In this document: in pieces, positions 54,164-64,000 of the stretch
How positions within the stretch are numbered: the stretch's first letter is position 1
Layout of the letters: the number at the start of each line of letters is the position of its first letter
Source of the DNA: Lineus longissimus
Lineage: Eukaryota > Nemertea > Pilidiophora > Heteronemertea > Lineidae
Reading direction: 5' to 3'
NCBI RefSeq assembly: GCF_910592395.1
Contig: NC_088312.1
Span: 16,497,292-16,561,291 of the forward strand
DNA: 64,000 bases
The notes under the pieces: generated by a model
The model's input: only the letters and a program-made list of their open reading frames with translations
The model's database searches: none
Told to the model about the DNA's origin: nothing
Made by a program: the position numbers and the translations under genes

Positions 54164-55995
54164 GGTTTTCTCGAAACTTCGTGTCAAATCTTGACAAAAT
54201 TGCGACAATTGAAATCCACCCACAAGCACTACAACGTGTACACACGCATAGGCACATCGGCGCCCTAGGCCGAGGTTGATTTTGCCGAGAAAGTTTCCTA
54301 GCTAACCCAAGAGTCTCCTCTCACGGCCACTACGTGCCGTGGCGGAGACTAATGAGAACTTACCTCTGAATTGACAGAACGCGATCTATTCCATAGCATG
54401 GTCTCCTTACGTCTGAACTGCGCAGACTCCGAGACGTGACGTTCGCTGCACGTGTGATTGCACGTGGGATTACTCGCGCGAAATTTAAAATGCTCTTCTT
54501 GGGGGTGCTCACTAAATTGCGCAAATAACACCACCTGGTGAGAAATTCATGAACCACGCCTATTGATAATGAAAGAGAAAGCTTTGCTCTATAAGATTAG
54601 ATTTGATTCATGATCCCCAACTTAAAGAATTAGGAGATATCAGCTGCTGGAAAAGTTTTTGGAAAATTTCGCTTGGTGCCACCTAGTGGCCAAACCGCTC
54701 ATCCTGCCGGACCCACATTTGGTCTATTCAGGAGTCCTGAAGGGTCTCAACGCCTCAGAGGGAAAATCTATCGCCTATCCGACATAGTTTTGAAACGTGC
54801 CTGTTTAACGGACAGACAGAGTTTTTTTGGCTTATTTTGAGCCGATTTTATTTGCAGTGTGCATATGGCCTTGTCTGAACCCAGCATAAATTAATTATTG
54901 GAATTGATTTGCTCAACTTAGCATCGTTCAAAAGTCCTGAAATTAACAGACGTGCTGTATATGTATGTAAACAGTACAAATATAAATATTCTGATGATTA
55001 ATACACTATATTTTGGCAGCATTTTCCGCAAGTCGGGGTAGGTCGGGAATTAGCATGACCCGTTTATTTTGACCTGAACACCCTAATAAAGGGGGGTGCA
55101 CTAAGTCTGTGACTTTACATATTACATCAGAAGATCAAGTGAAATATTACTCACCTTTAGTTTAGATGTTTCACAGGGCTCAAAAATTGCAGGTTGAACT
55201 GTGAAAAAATATGTGCGTACAATGGAATTTTTTTACACGGTGGTAAATAAAGATGTGTACTACGTCATTAGTCTTTGAGCTCGACTACAGCCATAGCGCG
55301 ATACCTAGAAAGAGTAGTTTAGAACGTTGTAGGTTTGAGGGGGCTTCCCCAACTTAGCAAATCGAAAACGAGGCTCGAGCAGACGTGCTCTGAGGATTAT
55401 CTGGTGTTTACCACATCACATAGCTAATACATTTATCGAGTCTCGAAGTCGAGAGACTCTACCATGAAGACAGCATTGTCCTCCAGATCTACATCCCTTT
55501 CTATACATCGCGAAAAAAACAATTCAGGCGATCAGTAAAGTGGTTAAACAGATAAGTGGTTAAACAGCAAGGCCTGTGACATTATTGTTCCGACGAAATG
55601 CATGTACAGTATCTAGTTCCGCCTGGGGAATTCTCCATTGTTTACTGGCGTATGGAATCCTGGGAATTAGTTCCGAAGAAAATAAAATAAAAAGCAGGTC
55701 GAAGGTTAAATAAACAACTGGTAACTTGCGAGGAATTGCTGGCCACTCTGGGCATTCCCGAATTGACTGTGAGCGAGAACAGTCGACCGATTTCTGACCG
55801 GCATTTTGATGACGGAGAAGTTCTTCCGTGAAGCCGAGAGGAGCAGGCAGGGTAGGGTTCTTTTCAAGTATTATTCATATGTTGCCTTGCAAGTTCAGTT
55901 CATAGTATGACATGAGACTGTGAACGCCTTTGTTAGTGTGAAACTGTCTGCCGGTTTGAAGACGTTTCTGCCTAAGCTTATGATCTTGTAAAAAC
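54164..55995. other. Intergenic DNA
   Basis: No gene recognised. 54640-54810 resembles the interior of H2-type repeats (GCCACCTAGTGGCCAAAC, GAAACGTGCC) without termini. The rest shows no feature. Confidence 0.35.
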
Positions 55996-57723
55996 TTAAT
56001 ATGAGGAAGGCTCAGGCCTTGATAGGGAGCTCTTCGTTAATAGGGCTGGTGAGCGAGAAGACTCGGTGGGGGGGGGGGGGGGTATATAGTTAGGATGATG
56101 CCATCATGGCAGTTGACCGAAGAAGCAGTTGACTAGCACACAATGTCAATGATTGATGGCGAGTAGTTGGTGGGTGGGAGAGGGGGGATATAGTTAGGAT
56201 GATGCCATCATGGCAGTTGACCCAATAGACGATGTCGCAGTATAGAAAAAGAAGTGGGGAGAATGTGGGAAACTAAACACAACAGGAGAAGGAAAGTTAT
56301 TTTTGCCCGGAGATAAGCATAATGATCCCAAGACCCAAGTGTAATTAAGATTTATATTCTAATTAAAAAAGACCTTAGCCGACCCCCCCCCCCCCCCCGT
56401 CCTGAATAGTTTGAGGTCTCACTAGCAAGTGGTGATCAGGTGTTAATCTTGAAGTTATAAGGCATAGAGGTGAAATTTTTCAAATTTGCGTTATACAGGG
56501 TGTCTCATGCATTGTGCTACATCAGTCTATGCATGACTGTATGTCTAGACGACGTTGAAACTTGGTCAGATGTATTCTACAAGAGACAAGCTATTCAGAA
56601 ATGTATAGGTTTGTGTGAGAGTAAGGTATTGCCAAGTCTACAGCCGCTGGAACAGGGGTATGCATGAAATGACGTCGCGTCATTTTTGGAGTCAGGTAGG
56701 CCTGGCCTCCGCACCGGCTTGTGAGACCTGAGGGTAGCGCGTGCGTGTACCCTCTTCATACCTGGGAGCATAAAAAGCCTGCTAGCGAATATTGATTATT
56801 CTTTAGAAAAAACCAGAAGATCTGCAAAACCAATGGTACCCCATAACAACATACATTCCTCCTTAAGGTGTCTTCGGATTCCACCACGGCCCATGTGGAA
56901 TTTGTTCAAAAGGTTTATTGAAATCTCAAAATAAAATTTTTTTTCTCGAACGCCTGCCCGTCTTTTGCTTCATTATTTTGGGATTATATCCATTTTAAGC
57001 ATCTTTTGGATATTATCACTAAAGTATCAAAAATCAAAACACATATGTCGGGGGGGCAAACCCCCAGAAATTGAAGTTTGATTAAAAAACAGTGAGAATA
57101 ATCGTGTGGTTCTCTCTCGGAGCTCAGAATAGTCGAGTTGCTTCATTCGCGCGTTTATCTCTTCTGGCGGCCATTTTAAGTCAAATTTAAGCCATTTGAA
57201 ACGAATCCATGGACTTGAGAAACATTGTTTACATTGGATACGTCGTATGCACGTTAACCATAGTAGCGCTTCGACATATTGCCACACCCCATGATATTGA
57301 CGAAATCGTCGTCGAAACGGGCTGCCCCGGACCGATCATGTTGGTGCGCATACTACGGAAAAGTTAGCAGACGGAAAAATCTTTTGCGGAATTTTGCCAG
57401 TTCGAAGCACGATTTCTTCGCGGAAAGAGAAAAATAATCTCTGGCAGCGATGCAGATTGTTGTTTAATGCATTTCGATTCGCCCCTGGGTATCGTTACAC
57501 TTTGATACGGCCCTGTTTTGACGAAATCTCCAACCGAATAGTGGCTACTCTGCGTAAACATCATCGCGTCCCGCTGAATTGTTTGGAAAAAGAAAATCTC
57601 TCCCCAGACCCCAGGTAAATTGCTATGCATTGACGTATACGAGTCAACCGGTTCAAGTTTTTTCGTTGACGGTATACACAAACAATCGACTCTAACCATT
57701 AAGCTCGCTCAAGAGCTCCCTAT
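55996..57723. repeat. Duplicated block, copy A
   Basis: Starts TAATATGAGGAAGGCTCAGG and ends GAGCTCCCTAT. It matches 57964-60956 over most of its length and contains homopolymer G and C runs (about 56069-56083 and 56385-56398). The middle (about 56740-57265) has no counterpart in copy B. It carries the target site GAGAGTAAGGTATTG without the Harbinger insertion seen in copy B. Confidence 0.8.
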
Positions 57724-57791
57724 AACACTTGTAAAGGGCGGCCGCCCATAGTAAATTTGTAATGCATTCAGGGTCTAGTCTATAGTAAAGT

Positions 57792-57963
57792 CAAGGAGGA
57801 TACCGCGGTGACGTCACGGCTTTTCCAAGATGGCGCTGCATATTGTAAACAAACTCGATCCACGGCCAAGGGAAAATCAAGTCATCAAAAAAGTTAGATT
57901 TTTCCCATCAAATCAGAGTTATTAGTACTTTTCTGCTATGAAATAAGTCTTCAGACAATAAGC
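57792..57963. mobile_element. M9 element, left-end fragment
   Basis: Begins CAAGGAGGATACCGCGGTGA and follows 45061-45230 closely, then stops at AGACAATAAG where duplicated block B begins. The next 26 bases of the M9 consensus (from TATCATTTGAATAATG) occur at 60954-60979, immediately after block B. Confidence 0.8.
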
Positions 57964-58591
57964 TAATATGAGGAAGGCTCAGGCCTTGATAGGGAGCTCT
58001 TCGTTAATAGGGCTGTGGTGAGCGAGAAGACTCGGTGGGGGGGGGGGGGGTATATATGATGCCATCATGGCAGTTGACCGAAGAAGCAGTTGGCTAGCAC
58101 ACAATGTCAATGATTGATGGGGAGTAGTTGGTGGGTGGGAGAGGGGGGATATAGTTAGGATGATGCCATCAATCATGGCAGTTGACCCAATAGACGCTGT
58201 CGCAGTATAGAAAAAGAAGTGGGGAGAATGTGGGAAACTAAACACAACAGGAGAAGGATAGGTATTTTTGCCCGGAGATAAGCATAATGATCCCAAGACC
58301 CAAGTGTAATTAAGATTTATATTCTAATTCAAAAACACTTTAGCCGCCCCCCCCCCCCCCCGTCCTGAATAGTTTGAGGTCTCACTAGCCAGTGGTGATC
58401 AGGTGTTAATCTTGAAGTTATAAGGCATAGAGGTGAAATTTTTCAAATTTGCGTTATATATACAGGGTGTCTCATGCATTGTGCTACATCAGTCTATGCA
58501 TGACTGTATGTCTAGACGACGTTGAAACTTGGTCAGATGTATTCTACAAGAGACAAGCTATTCAGAAATGTATAGGTTTGTGTGAGAGTAA

Positions 58592-60200
58592 AGCTCTGTA
58601 CACACTGACAACATTTTGGGAAACATGTTGGCCAACATGTTGTCCAGGTGCGATGTTATCGAAAATTGGCCCTGTTTACACATGACAACATTCGACAACA
58701 TGTTGGGCAACTTGTTGTCGAATGTTTCCGAGAAATGAGGATTTTGGAGGGAATATTTTGGAGGGGAATTCATTAACAATGGAAGATTCCAAGAGAAGAA
58801 GATGTATTGTTGGTGGCTCTGCCATGGTTACAGGAAAATTCGTCCCCGGATAATTCGTCCCCGGAAAATTCGTCCCCGCAAATTCGTCCCCGGATAATTC
58901 GTCCCCAAGGAAAATTCGTCCCCGGATAATTCGTCCCCGAGGATGATTCGTCCCCTAGGAAAATTCGTTCCCGAGGATAATTCGTCCCCGAGGATAATTC
59001 GTCCCCGGATAATTCGTCCCCTAGGAAAATTTGTCCCCGAGAATAATTCGTCCCCAGAAAATTTTACAAAGTTAAAAGTTTCTGACTTTACTAAGACCCT
59101 TAAGTCTTGTCGAATGGACTGTAGTAATAACTACTACTTTCGATTTTTCTCATTCAGTGTAACATCTCTCTTTCCTACCCTACTAGCTAGTTTCCTACCC
59201 CACTATTTTTATAGTAGGTAGAGGTAGGCAGGCAAAATATTTTATTGAAGAATTTAGAGCTTTTCTTTCATTCTGACCAGTAAAAATACTTATCTGAAGA
59301 AAAAAAAAATTATTTCGCCTGCCTACCTCTACCTACTATGAAAAAAGTGGAGTAGGTAACTAGCTAGTAGGGTAATAATAGAGATACAACACTGAATGAG
59401 AAAAGTCGAAAGGAGTAGGTAGTAGTTATTACTAGAAAGTAATGTCAGAAACTTTCAACTTTTGTTAAATTTTCCGGGGACGAATTATCCTCGGGGACGT
59501 ATATTCCGGGGACGAATTTTCCTCAGGGACGAATTTTCCAGGGACAAATTATCCGCGGGGACGAATTAGTTGGGGACGAATTTTCCTCGGGGACGAATTT
59601 TCCAGGGACGAATTTTCCTAGGGGACGAATTTTCCGGGGACGAGTTTTCTGGGGACGAATTATCCGGGGACGAATTTTCCTAGAGCCCTCTGCCATAATT
59701 TTACGTATCCTAATTAAAAGACGGTGAAGAAGACGTAAAGATGAGAAAAGAGTGTGGAAAAGACCATGGATTTATATGAGACACCAGCATGGGGCAAATT
59801 TTGCAGCTATTTCTAGAATAGCAGCTTTCTTTTCTTATCTTTATATTCCCTGGATGTTACATCCCATAAACAGGCACAACTTTCCCATACTGCAATAAGT
59901 TGTTCAACTTCACTCAGTAACCATTCCTTGCTTGAGGCTGCCATTTTGACTACATCACATGGCTTAAGGTAGATCATGTGATTGTGGCCTATTTCTGATT
60001 GGATAAAACTCGACAACATCATTAGCATCTCGGCAACAAAATTGATTTTGTATTATTTCGACAACATTTGAGCAACATTTGGCCAACATGTTACCGAATG
60101 TTTCCGAACTGTACACACTGCCAACATTTTCGATAACATCGCACCTGGACAACATGTTGGCCAACATGTTTCCCAAAATGTTGTCAGTGTGTACAGAGCT
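58592..60200. mobile_element. Second Harbinger family, deleted copy 2, TAA duplication
   Basis: Flanked by TAA (58589-58591 and 60201-60203); the empty site is in block A (GAGAGTAAGGTATTG). Same termini as the copy at 47149. The minus strand at 60028-59813 encodes a MADF-like start (K-E-W-L-L-S-E-V-E-Q-L-I-A-V-W-E-S and L-W-D-V). A foldback element is nested inside at 58825-59687. Confidence 0.87.
58825..59687. mobile_element. Foldback element of ATTCGTCCCC repeats
   Basis: 863 bp that is almost wholly an inverted repeat. The left arm is a tandem array of AATTCGTCCCCGGAT/GAGGAT units (58840-59055), the right arm is the inverse array GGGGACGAATTTTCC (59475-59680). The central parts also pair (CTACCTACTATAA region), leaving a loop near 59245-59300. 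CTCTGCCA flanks both sides (58817-58824 and 59688-59695). Copy 1 of the host MITE (47149-47891) shows the empty site. The 8-bp duplication is compatible with hAT-type mobilisation. Confidence 0.87.
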
Positions 60201-60978
60201 TAAGGTACTGCCAAGTCTAGCCGCTGGAACAGGGGTATGCATGAAATGACGTCGCGTCATTTTTGGAGGCAGGTAGGCCTGGCCTCCGCACCGGCTAGTG
60301 AGACCTGAGGTCAGCGTGTGCGTTTGAGTTAGTGCGCATGCGCTTTCTGAAAATAGAAATGGCTTGTGTTGTGGACGAGTGGTGTCAGGTTTCAAGGTAG
60401 GATTTTGTCATGGAAACAGAGAATAGACATTGAGACCAATGTACTTTCAAGATTATTGCATTATTAATGGAACCAGACCGTCGACATATTGTCACACCCC
60501 ATGATATTGACGAAATCGTCGTCGAAATGGGCAGCCCCGGACCGATCATGTTGGTGCACTTGAAACTACGGAAAAGTTAGCAGACGGAAAATCGTTTGCG
60601 GAATTTTGCCACTTCAAAGCACAATTTCTTCGCCGAAAGAGAAAAATAATCTCTGGCAGCGATGCAGCTTGTTGTTTAATGCATTTCGCCCCAGGGTATC
60701 GTTACACTTTGATTCGGCCCTGTTTTGACGAAATCTTCAACCGAACAGCGGCATCTCTGCGTAAACATCGTAGCGTCCCGCTGAATTGTTTGGAAAAGAA
60801 AATCTCTCCCCAGGTAAATTGCTGTGCATTAGCGTATACGATTCGCGTGCAAAAATGTCACCTGGGTGCAGAGGTTTTCTGGTTCAGGGTCAAGTTTTTT
60901 TCGTTGATGGTAATCACACACTCTCTAACTATAAAGCTCTCGCTAGAGCTCCCTATCATTTGAATAATGAAAAGTGCT

Positions 60979-62312
60979 GGGCTAAAATTTACAACTCCCG
61001 ATCGGAAGTACCTCCGCGCATTTATGGTTGTGATTCGGCCATGCTAAGCGCATACGACATCAAGACATCTAACCACCTGCTTCACAACGCGTCACAGCTG
61101 TCTAGATGCCGACATGTACGAGAATCCCTAGCGCTTGTAAATAAAATACGGCATTCATTGAATCTTAAAGGATAGCTCCTGGAATAAATCGCTATAGCGA
61201 TAATCGGGAAAACTAACGCACCTGCATATTTCGTATATCATTATTATTCCAATATAGGACTGTATATCGCTCAAAAATTTGCGTTTGTACCAAAAAAGGT
61301 GTTTTAAATCCACTAAACACAGAGTTCATGGAGGGCGCCATTTTCTCACTTTTTTCGCGATCTCTCCTCCAAAACCGGAGAATCGTGACGTCACGTGTGC
61401 AATTCACATTGTCAGTATTGTCACAATAGCAGTCAGCCGATTGATATTTTGAGATCGTGTTATTGTATTGTTATCAAGGGGGTTTCAGATGATGAAAGCT
61501 ACGTTGACAGCAGTGACACTTCGATGAGCAGCGGGAGTTATGAAGATTTGGATGTAGGGGGAAATGTTGGTGTACAGGGCTACCAGTTTGAGCCGGAATA
61601 TGAAGAGAGGGGGAGATTGAGTCATTGACGGCAATGACGCTATGGCTCAAGCTATTGAAGATGCAGCTGGACCCGATGTTGATGGCCTAACTGGACTATG
61701 CACCGAGGCATTTTGCATTCAAGCAATCCATATATTACGCGAATGTCCAAATAAAACGAAATTAGAATGATTTAATTGCGTGAAATCTTGAGACATGCGA
61801 GAGAGATCGCGAAGAAACGGATATTGACATGGATTCACACACTGCGCACGCGCGAAAAGCGGTGACAAGCCCACAATATGCACGATCGGTGCTTCGGAAT
61901 TTCAGCCAATCACTGCCATTGCACACACCGCGTCATCACCGAGGGAAATTTGACTCAAAATGGCGCTGTCCATGTCAGTAAAATAGGGACTATTAATATC
62001 AATTTTTCTCCCTGAACTATAATATTTCTTCCACTTTCATAAGGTTTGTGGTAAAGAGGAATACTCATTTAATATATTTCCATTGGTTTCGTTCAAAAAG
62101 GCTGCCAACGATTTATTCCAGGAGCTATCCTTTAACTCGACACCAAGACATCTAGACAGCCGATATTATGCGAACTACCTCATCATTACATGTTCGTTGT
62201 TTGTGTCGTTAAAGTTAGGTGCGCCCTTATTAGCCAATCTTCACACTAGAGGCGCTGATTTCGTTCCTTACGACTCTGAAATTGAATTTGAATACGGCAC
62301 TGTGCGAGTTTG
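60979..62312 (+). pseudogene. Unrecognised ORF split by a TTAA element
   Basis: An open frame reads from block B through about 60980 to 61168 (ending H-V-R-E-S-L-A-L-V-N-K-I-R-H-S-L). It is interrupted by the element 61169-62131. With one TTAA kept, the same frame resumes at 62136 and continues about 58 codons to the stop at 62310-62312 (Y-Y-A-N-Y-L-I-I-T-C-S-L-F-V-S-L-K-L-G-A-P). The exact frame restoration argues that this was one gene. Upstream coding-like sequence (Y-R-Y-T-L-I-R-P-C-F-D-E near 60690) is duplicated in block A. I do not recognise the family. Absence of introns suggests a transposon, viral or retrocopied origin. Confidence 0.5.
61169..62131. mobile_element. TTAA-flanked element with 23-bp perfect TIRs
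   Basis: 963 bp; TTAA at 61165-61168 and 62132-62135. Terminal repeats begin AGGATAGCTCCTGGAATAAA and are identical at both ends. TTAA duplication fits piggyBac or Kolobok; the AGG start is unlike the usual CCY of piggyBac. It contains an open frame at 61395-61628 encoding a Ser/Glu-rich stretch (S-S-G-S-Y-E-D-L-D-V) and Q-F-E-P-E-Y-E-E, which resembles the N-terminus of some transposon proteins, but no catalytic domain. Confidence 0.85.
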
Positions 62313-63751
62313 AGTATAAGCTAGATCAAGACTGTACAGCCGTCCGCGTCAACCTAAGTAAGCTTCCTTACGACAAGGCCGCGGGGCCATAACATCACCA
62401 TGCTAAAGACTCTGGGATAGCGATATTGTAGATTACGTGTATCAGTATATAATGACTGTTATCGATAGTCCCGTCTATAGTCTGGTTCCCGGGCTGGTTC
62501 GGGGAATTTTTCACAACAATATGTTTGCATGTGTAGTTGACACGTAATAAAGACTGGCTGTTTCAATAAAAGACTGAACTAAATGCTTGTATTCAATCAT
62601 TTAGTACTTTATACGAAATCCTGGTATCGCCGACCATCAGGCCTGGATAATAGAATGGATATGAACAAAATTATAATTTCTGAAACTATACCGGTACATA
62701 TATACATGTATACATCTACAACCCCCCGGCCCCGCCGCCGCCGCCACCACCACCACCACTGTTGTTAGGCTCTGCCTTTGGGGGACTTCAATGACTTCAA
62801 CAATTATTCCAAGTTTCTGCTCTTTATTTCTCCCATAGATCTTATAGTACAGCCTCTGTTCTCACTTGCTGGGTTCTCTCTGAGGGAACGGATCTCCCAA
62901 CTTTTATACACTTCATATGTTTGTTACATGTTACTAAGGCGATGGTGACATTTACCACCTGATACGAGTGACGAAGCGGTCCCATGATACGGGGTTAGCT
63001 TGGTGTATGATCCGTCATCTTGCATCATTTGGCGTGTGAATCAACATCGCCTCCCTCTGAATGAAAAGAACCAACTTGATAACCTCACGTATCATAAATA
63101 ATTCCAAACCAAAAAGTATACAATGTGTTGGATTAGTTTGACCAGTGGTTTACTTTAGTTTGGTCACCACAACACTTCGGCCAAGTTTCTCCTAAATTGT
63201 TTATCTTTAATTTTTGAACATGCATTTTAAGTAATCATTTTATTCCCTTGAACAACACTGTTGTTTACTTTCAATTTCTAAATACGTATACCTTAAATAA
63301 TAATTTCATTCCTTTGAAGAGCCGCTGTTTGACCGAGATCTGTTACAAATGCTAACTCTTAGGTGAACTGAGATTATAACCTTTAAACAACTTTATCCAT
63401 CCTTCTCACATATATCCCCCTCGTCACCTAGCGATTGACCCCAATCGCTGCCTCTTGGAAAGAATATTTTGTTGATAAGACACACTAATACCACACCGCT
63501 ACCTGACTTTCAGGTCAATGCCTTAAGAAAAACACTCTTAATATGCTTGCAAACAGAATAGCTATGTAAATAGTAACGCCGAAAACCAGCTTACAAATGT
63601 TAAATACACCCAAATATGTCATCATCGCGAAACTAAAATGGAATCACAACATGGCAAAGACAAACATACTGTCTAGCAACAAACCGAGGTAACAACTTGA
63701 GATAATTAAAACCCAACACGATTTCTTGATCGCGACATTTTAATCTTGACA
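62313..63751. other. Intergenic DNA upstream of the right-edge gene
   Basis: Contains a triplet tract (GCCGCC then CACCACCACC) at 62725-62760 and otherwise no recognised feature. The 63.4-63.75 kb part is the presumed promoter region of the next gene; no TATA box was recognised near it. Confidence 0.35.
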
Positions 63752-64000
63752 ATGGCCGAGGCAGGAAACAAACGTCACCGTGGAAGAGGTAAGTCCAATC
63801 TTAGAATTTAAACATCATAATTTGAGGCCCTAAATTCCGGCTTGTCACCTTTGTATACCTGGCGAAACTGGCACAATGTACTGATATAAAACAACCGATA
63901 ATATGAATTATCTAACTTCAGATGCGGAACCTGAACATGAGGAAGCCCCACAGACGATGAAAATGGTTAAGTGTGTCTCCTACCTGGAGGGCTTAGTGCG
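63752..64000 (+). CDS. 5' end of a gene: exons 1-2, runs off the window
   Basis: Exon 1 is 63752-63788: ATG GCC GAG GCA GGA AAC in the good context GACAATGG, ending GGAAGAG|GTAAGTCC in phase 1. Exon 2 starts at 63922 after TCTAACTTCAG, completes an Asp codon, and reads E-P-E-H-E-E-A-P-Q-T-M-K-M-V-K-C-V-S-Y-L-E-G-L-V-R to the window edge. Both splice sites are strong, phases match, and the frame is clean, so this is likely a functional host gene. The protein begins with a basic then acidic N-terminus; the family cannot be identified from 38 residues. Confidence 0.62.

Larger units (their letters stand above)
57964..60956. repeat. Duplicated block, copy B (contains Harbinger MITE)
   Basis: Direct copy of 55996-57723, enlarged by the 1.6-kb Harbinger insertion and shortened in the middle. 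G and C runs recur at about 58037-58050 and 58349-58362. Confidence 0.8.

Noticed and set aside
58840-59680. CRISPR-like array
   Set aside because: Direct repeats of about 15-18 bp have no unique spacers and are mirrored in inverted orientation, so it is a foldback element.

Overview
This is metazoan nuclear DNA from an invertebrate. Split genes have GT-AG introns, and there are LINE, BEL/Pao, PIF/Harbinger, piggyBac and Helentron-type remains. Much of the window is transposon nested in transposon. Protein types and repeat styles suggest a marine invertebrate (echinoderm/hemichordate or lophotrochozoan grade), but the phylum cannot be fixed from sequence alone. No rRNA, tRNA, CRISPR or bacterial operon was seen.

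Layout. 1-1148 is a satellite with a three-monomer higher-order period (monomer about 152 bp), cut by a 5'-truncated CR1/L2-like LINE (1149-1826). 4214-13781 is a decayed gene of about ten exons. It encodes a zinc-finger, possibly transposase-like protein, and its first exon is split by a 2.4-kb palindromic element with a CACT target duplication. 16114-17340 is a BEL/Pao gag remnant on the minus strand. From 18.8 to 49.7 kb two families of non-autonomous elements recur (called H1 and H2 here). Both have a GGCC-type 5' palindrome, a GCTCA...TGAGC subterminal inverted repeat and a 3' end GAGCTAAAA, and both insert into A-runs. This resembles Helentron-associated elements, and a Helentron helicase/endonuclease 3' fragment lies at 49.8-52.6 kb.

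The most unusual content is a compact cassette of small ORFs at 24.4-36.0 kb. Starts sit behind AATAAATG or in ATGA stop/start overlaps, and products are membrane, coiled-coil and Lys-Pro-repeat proteins. It looks like the remains of a DNA-virus-like or Polinton-like element and is broken by at least four later insertions. Inside one of those insertions lies a 171-residue ORF with parvovirus-capsid-like features (27604-28119).

40446-44831 holds two PIF/Harbinger transposons of one family in a ~96-108 bp satellite. The full-length copy has a 428-aa DDE transposase and an antisense MADF-BESS gene whose exons and introns interlock. A second Harbinger family is present as two internally deleted copies. 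Flanks and paralogous empty sites give the target duplications for many insertions: TTA, TAA, TTAA, TA, CACT and a 9-bp repeat.

The right part (52.6-63 kb) has duplicated blocks, a foldback element built of GGGGACGAATT repeats, and an unrecognised ORF split by a TTAA-flanked element. At the right edge are the first two exons of an apparently intact gene (63752-64000).
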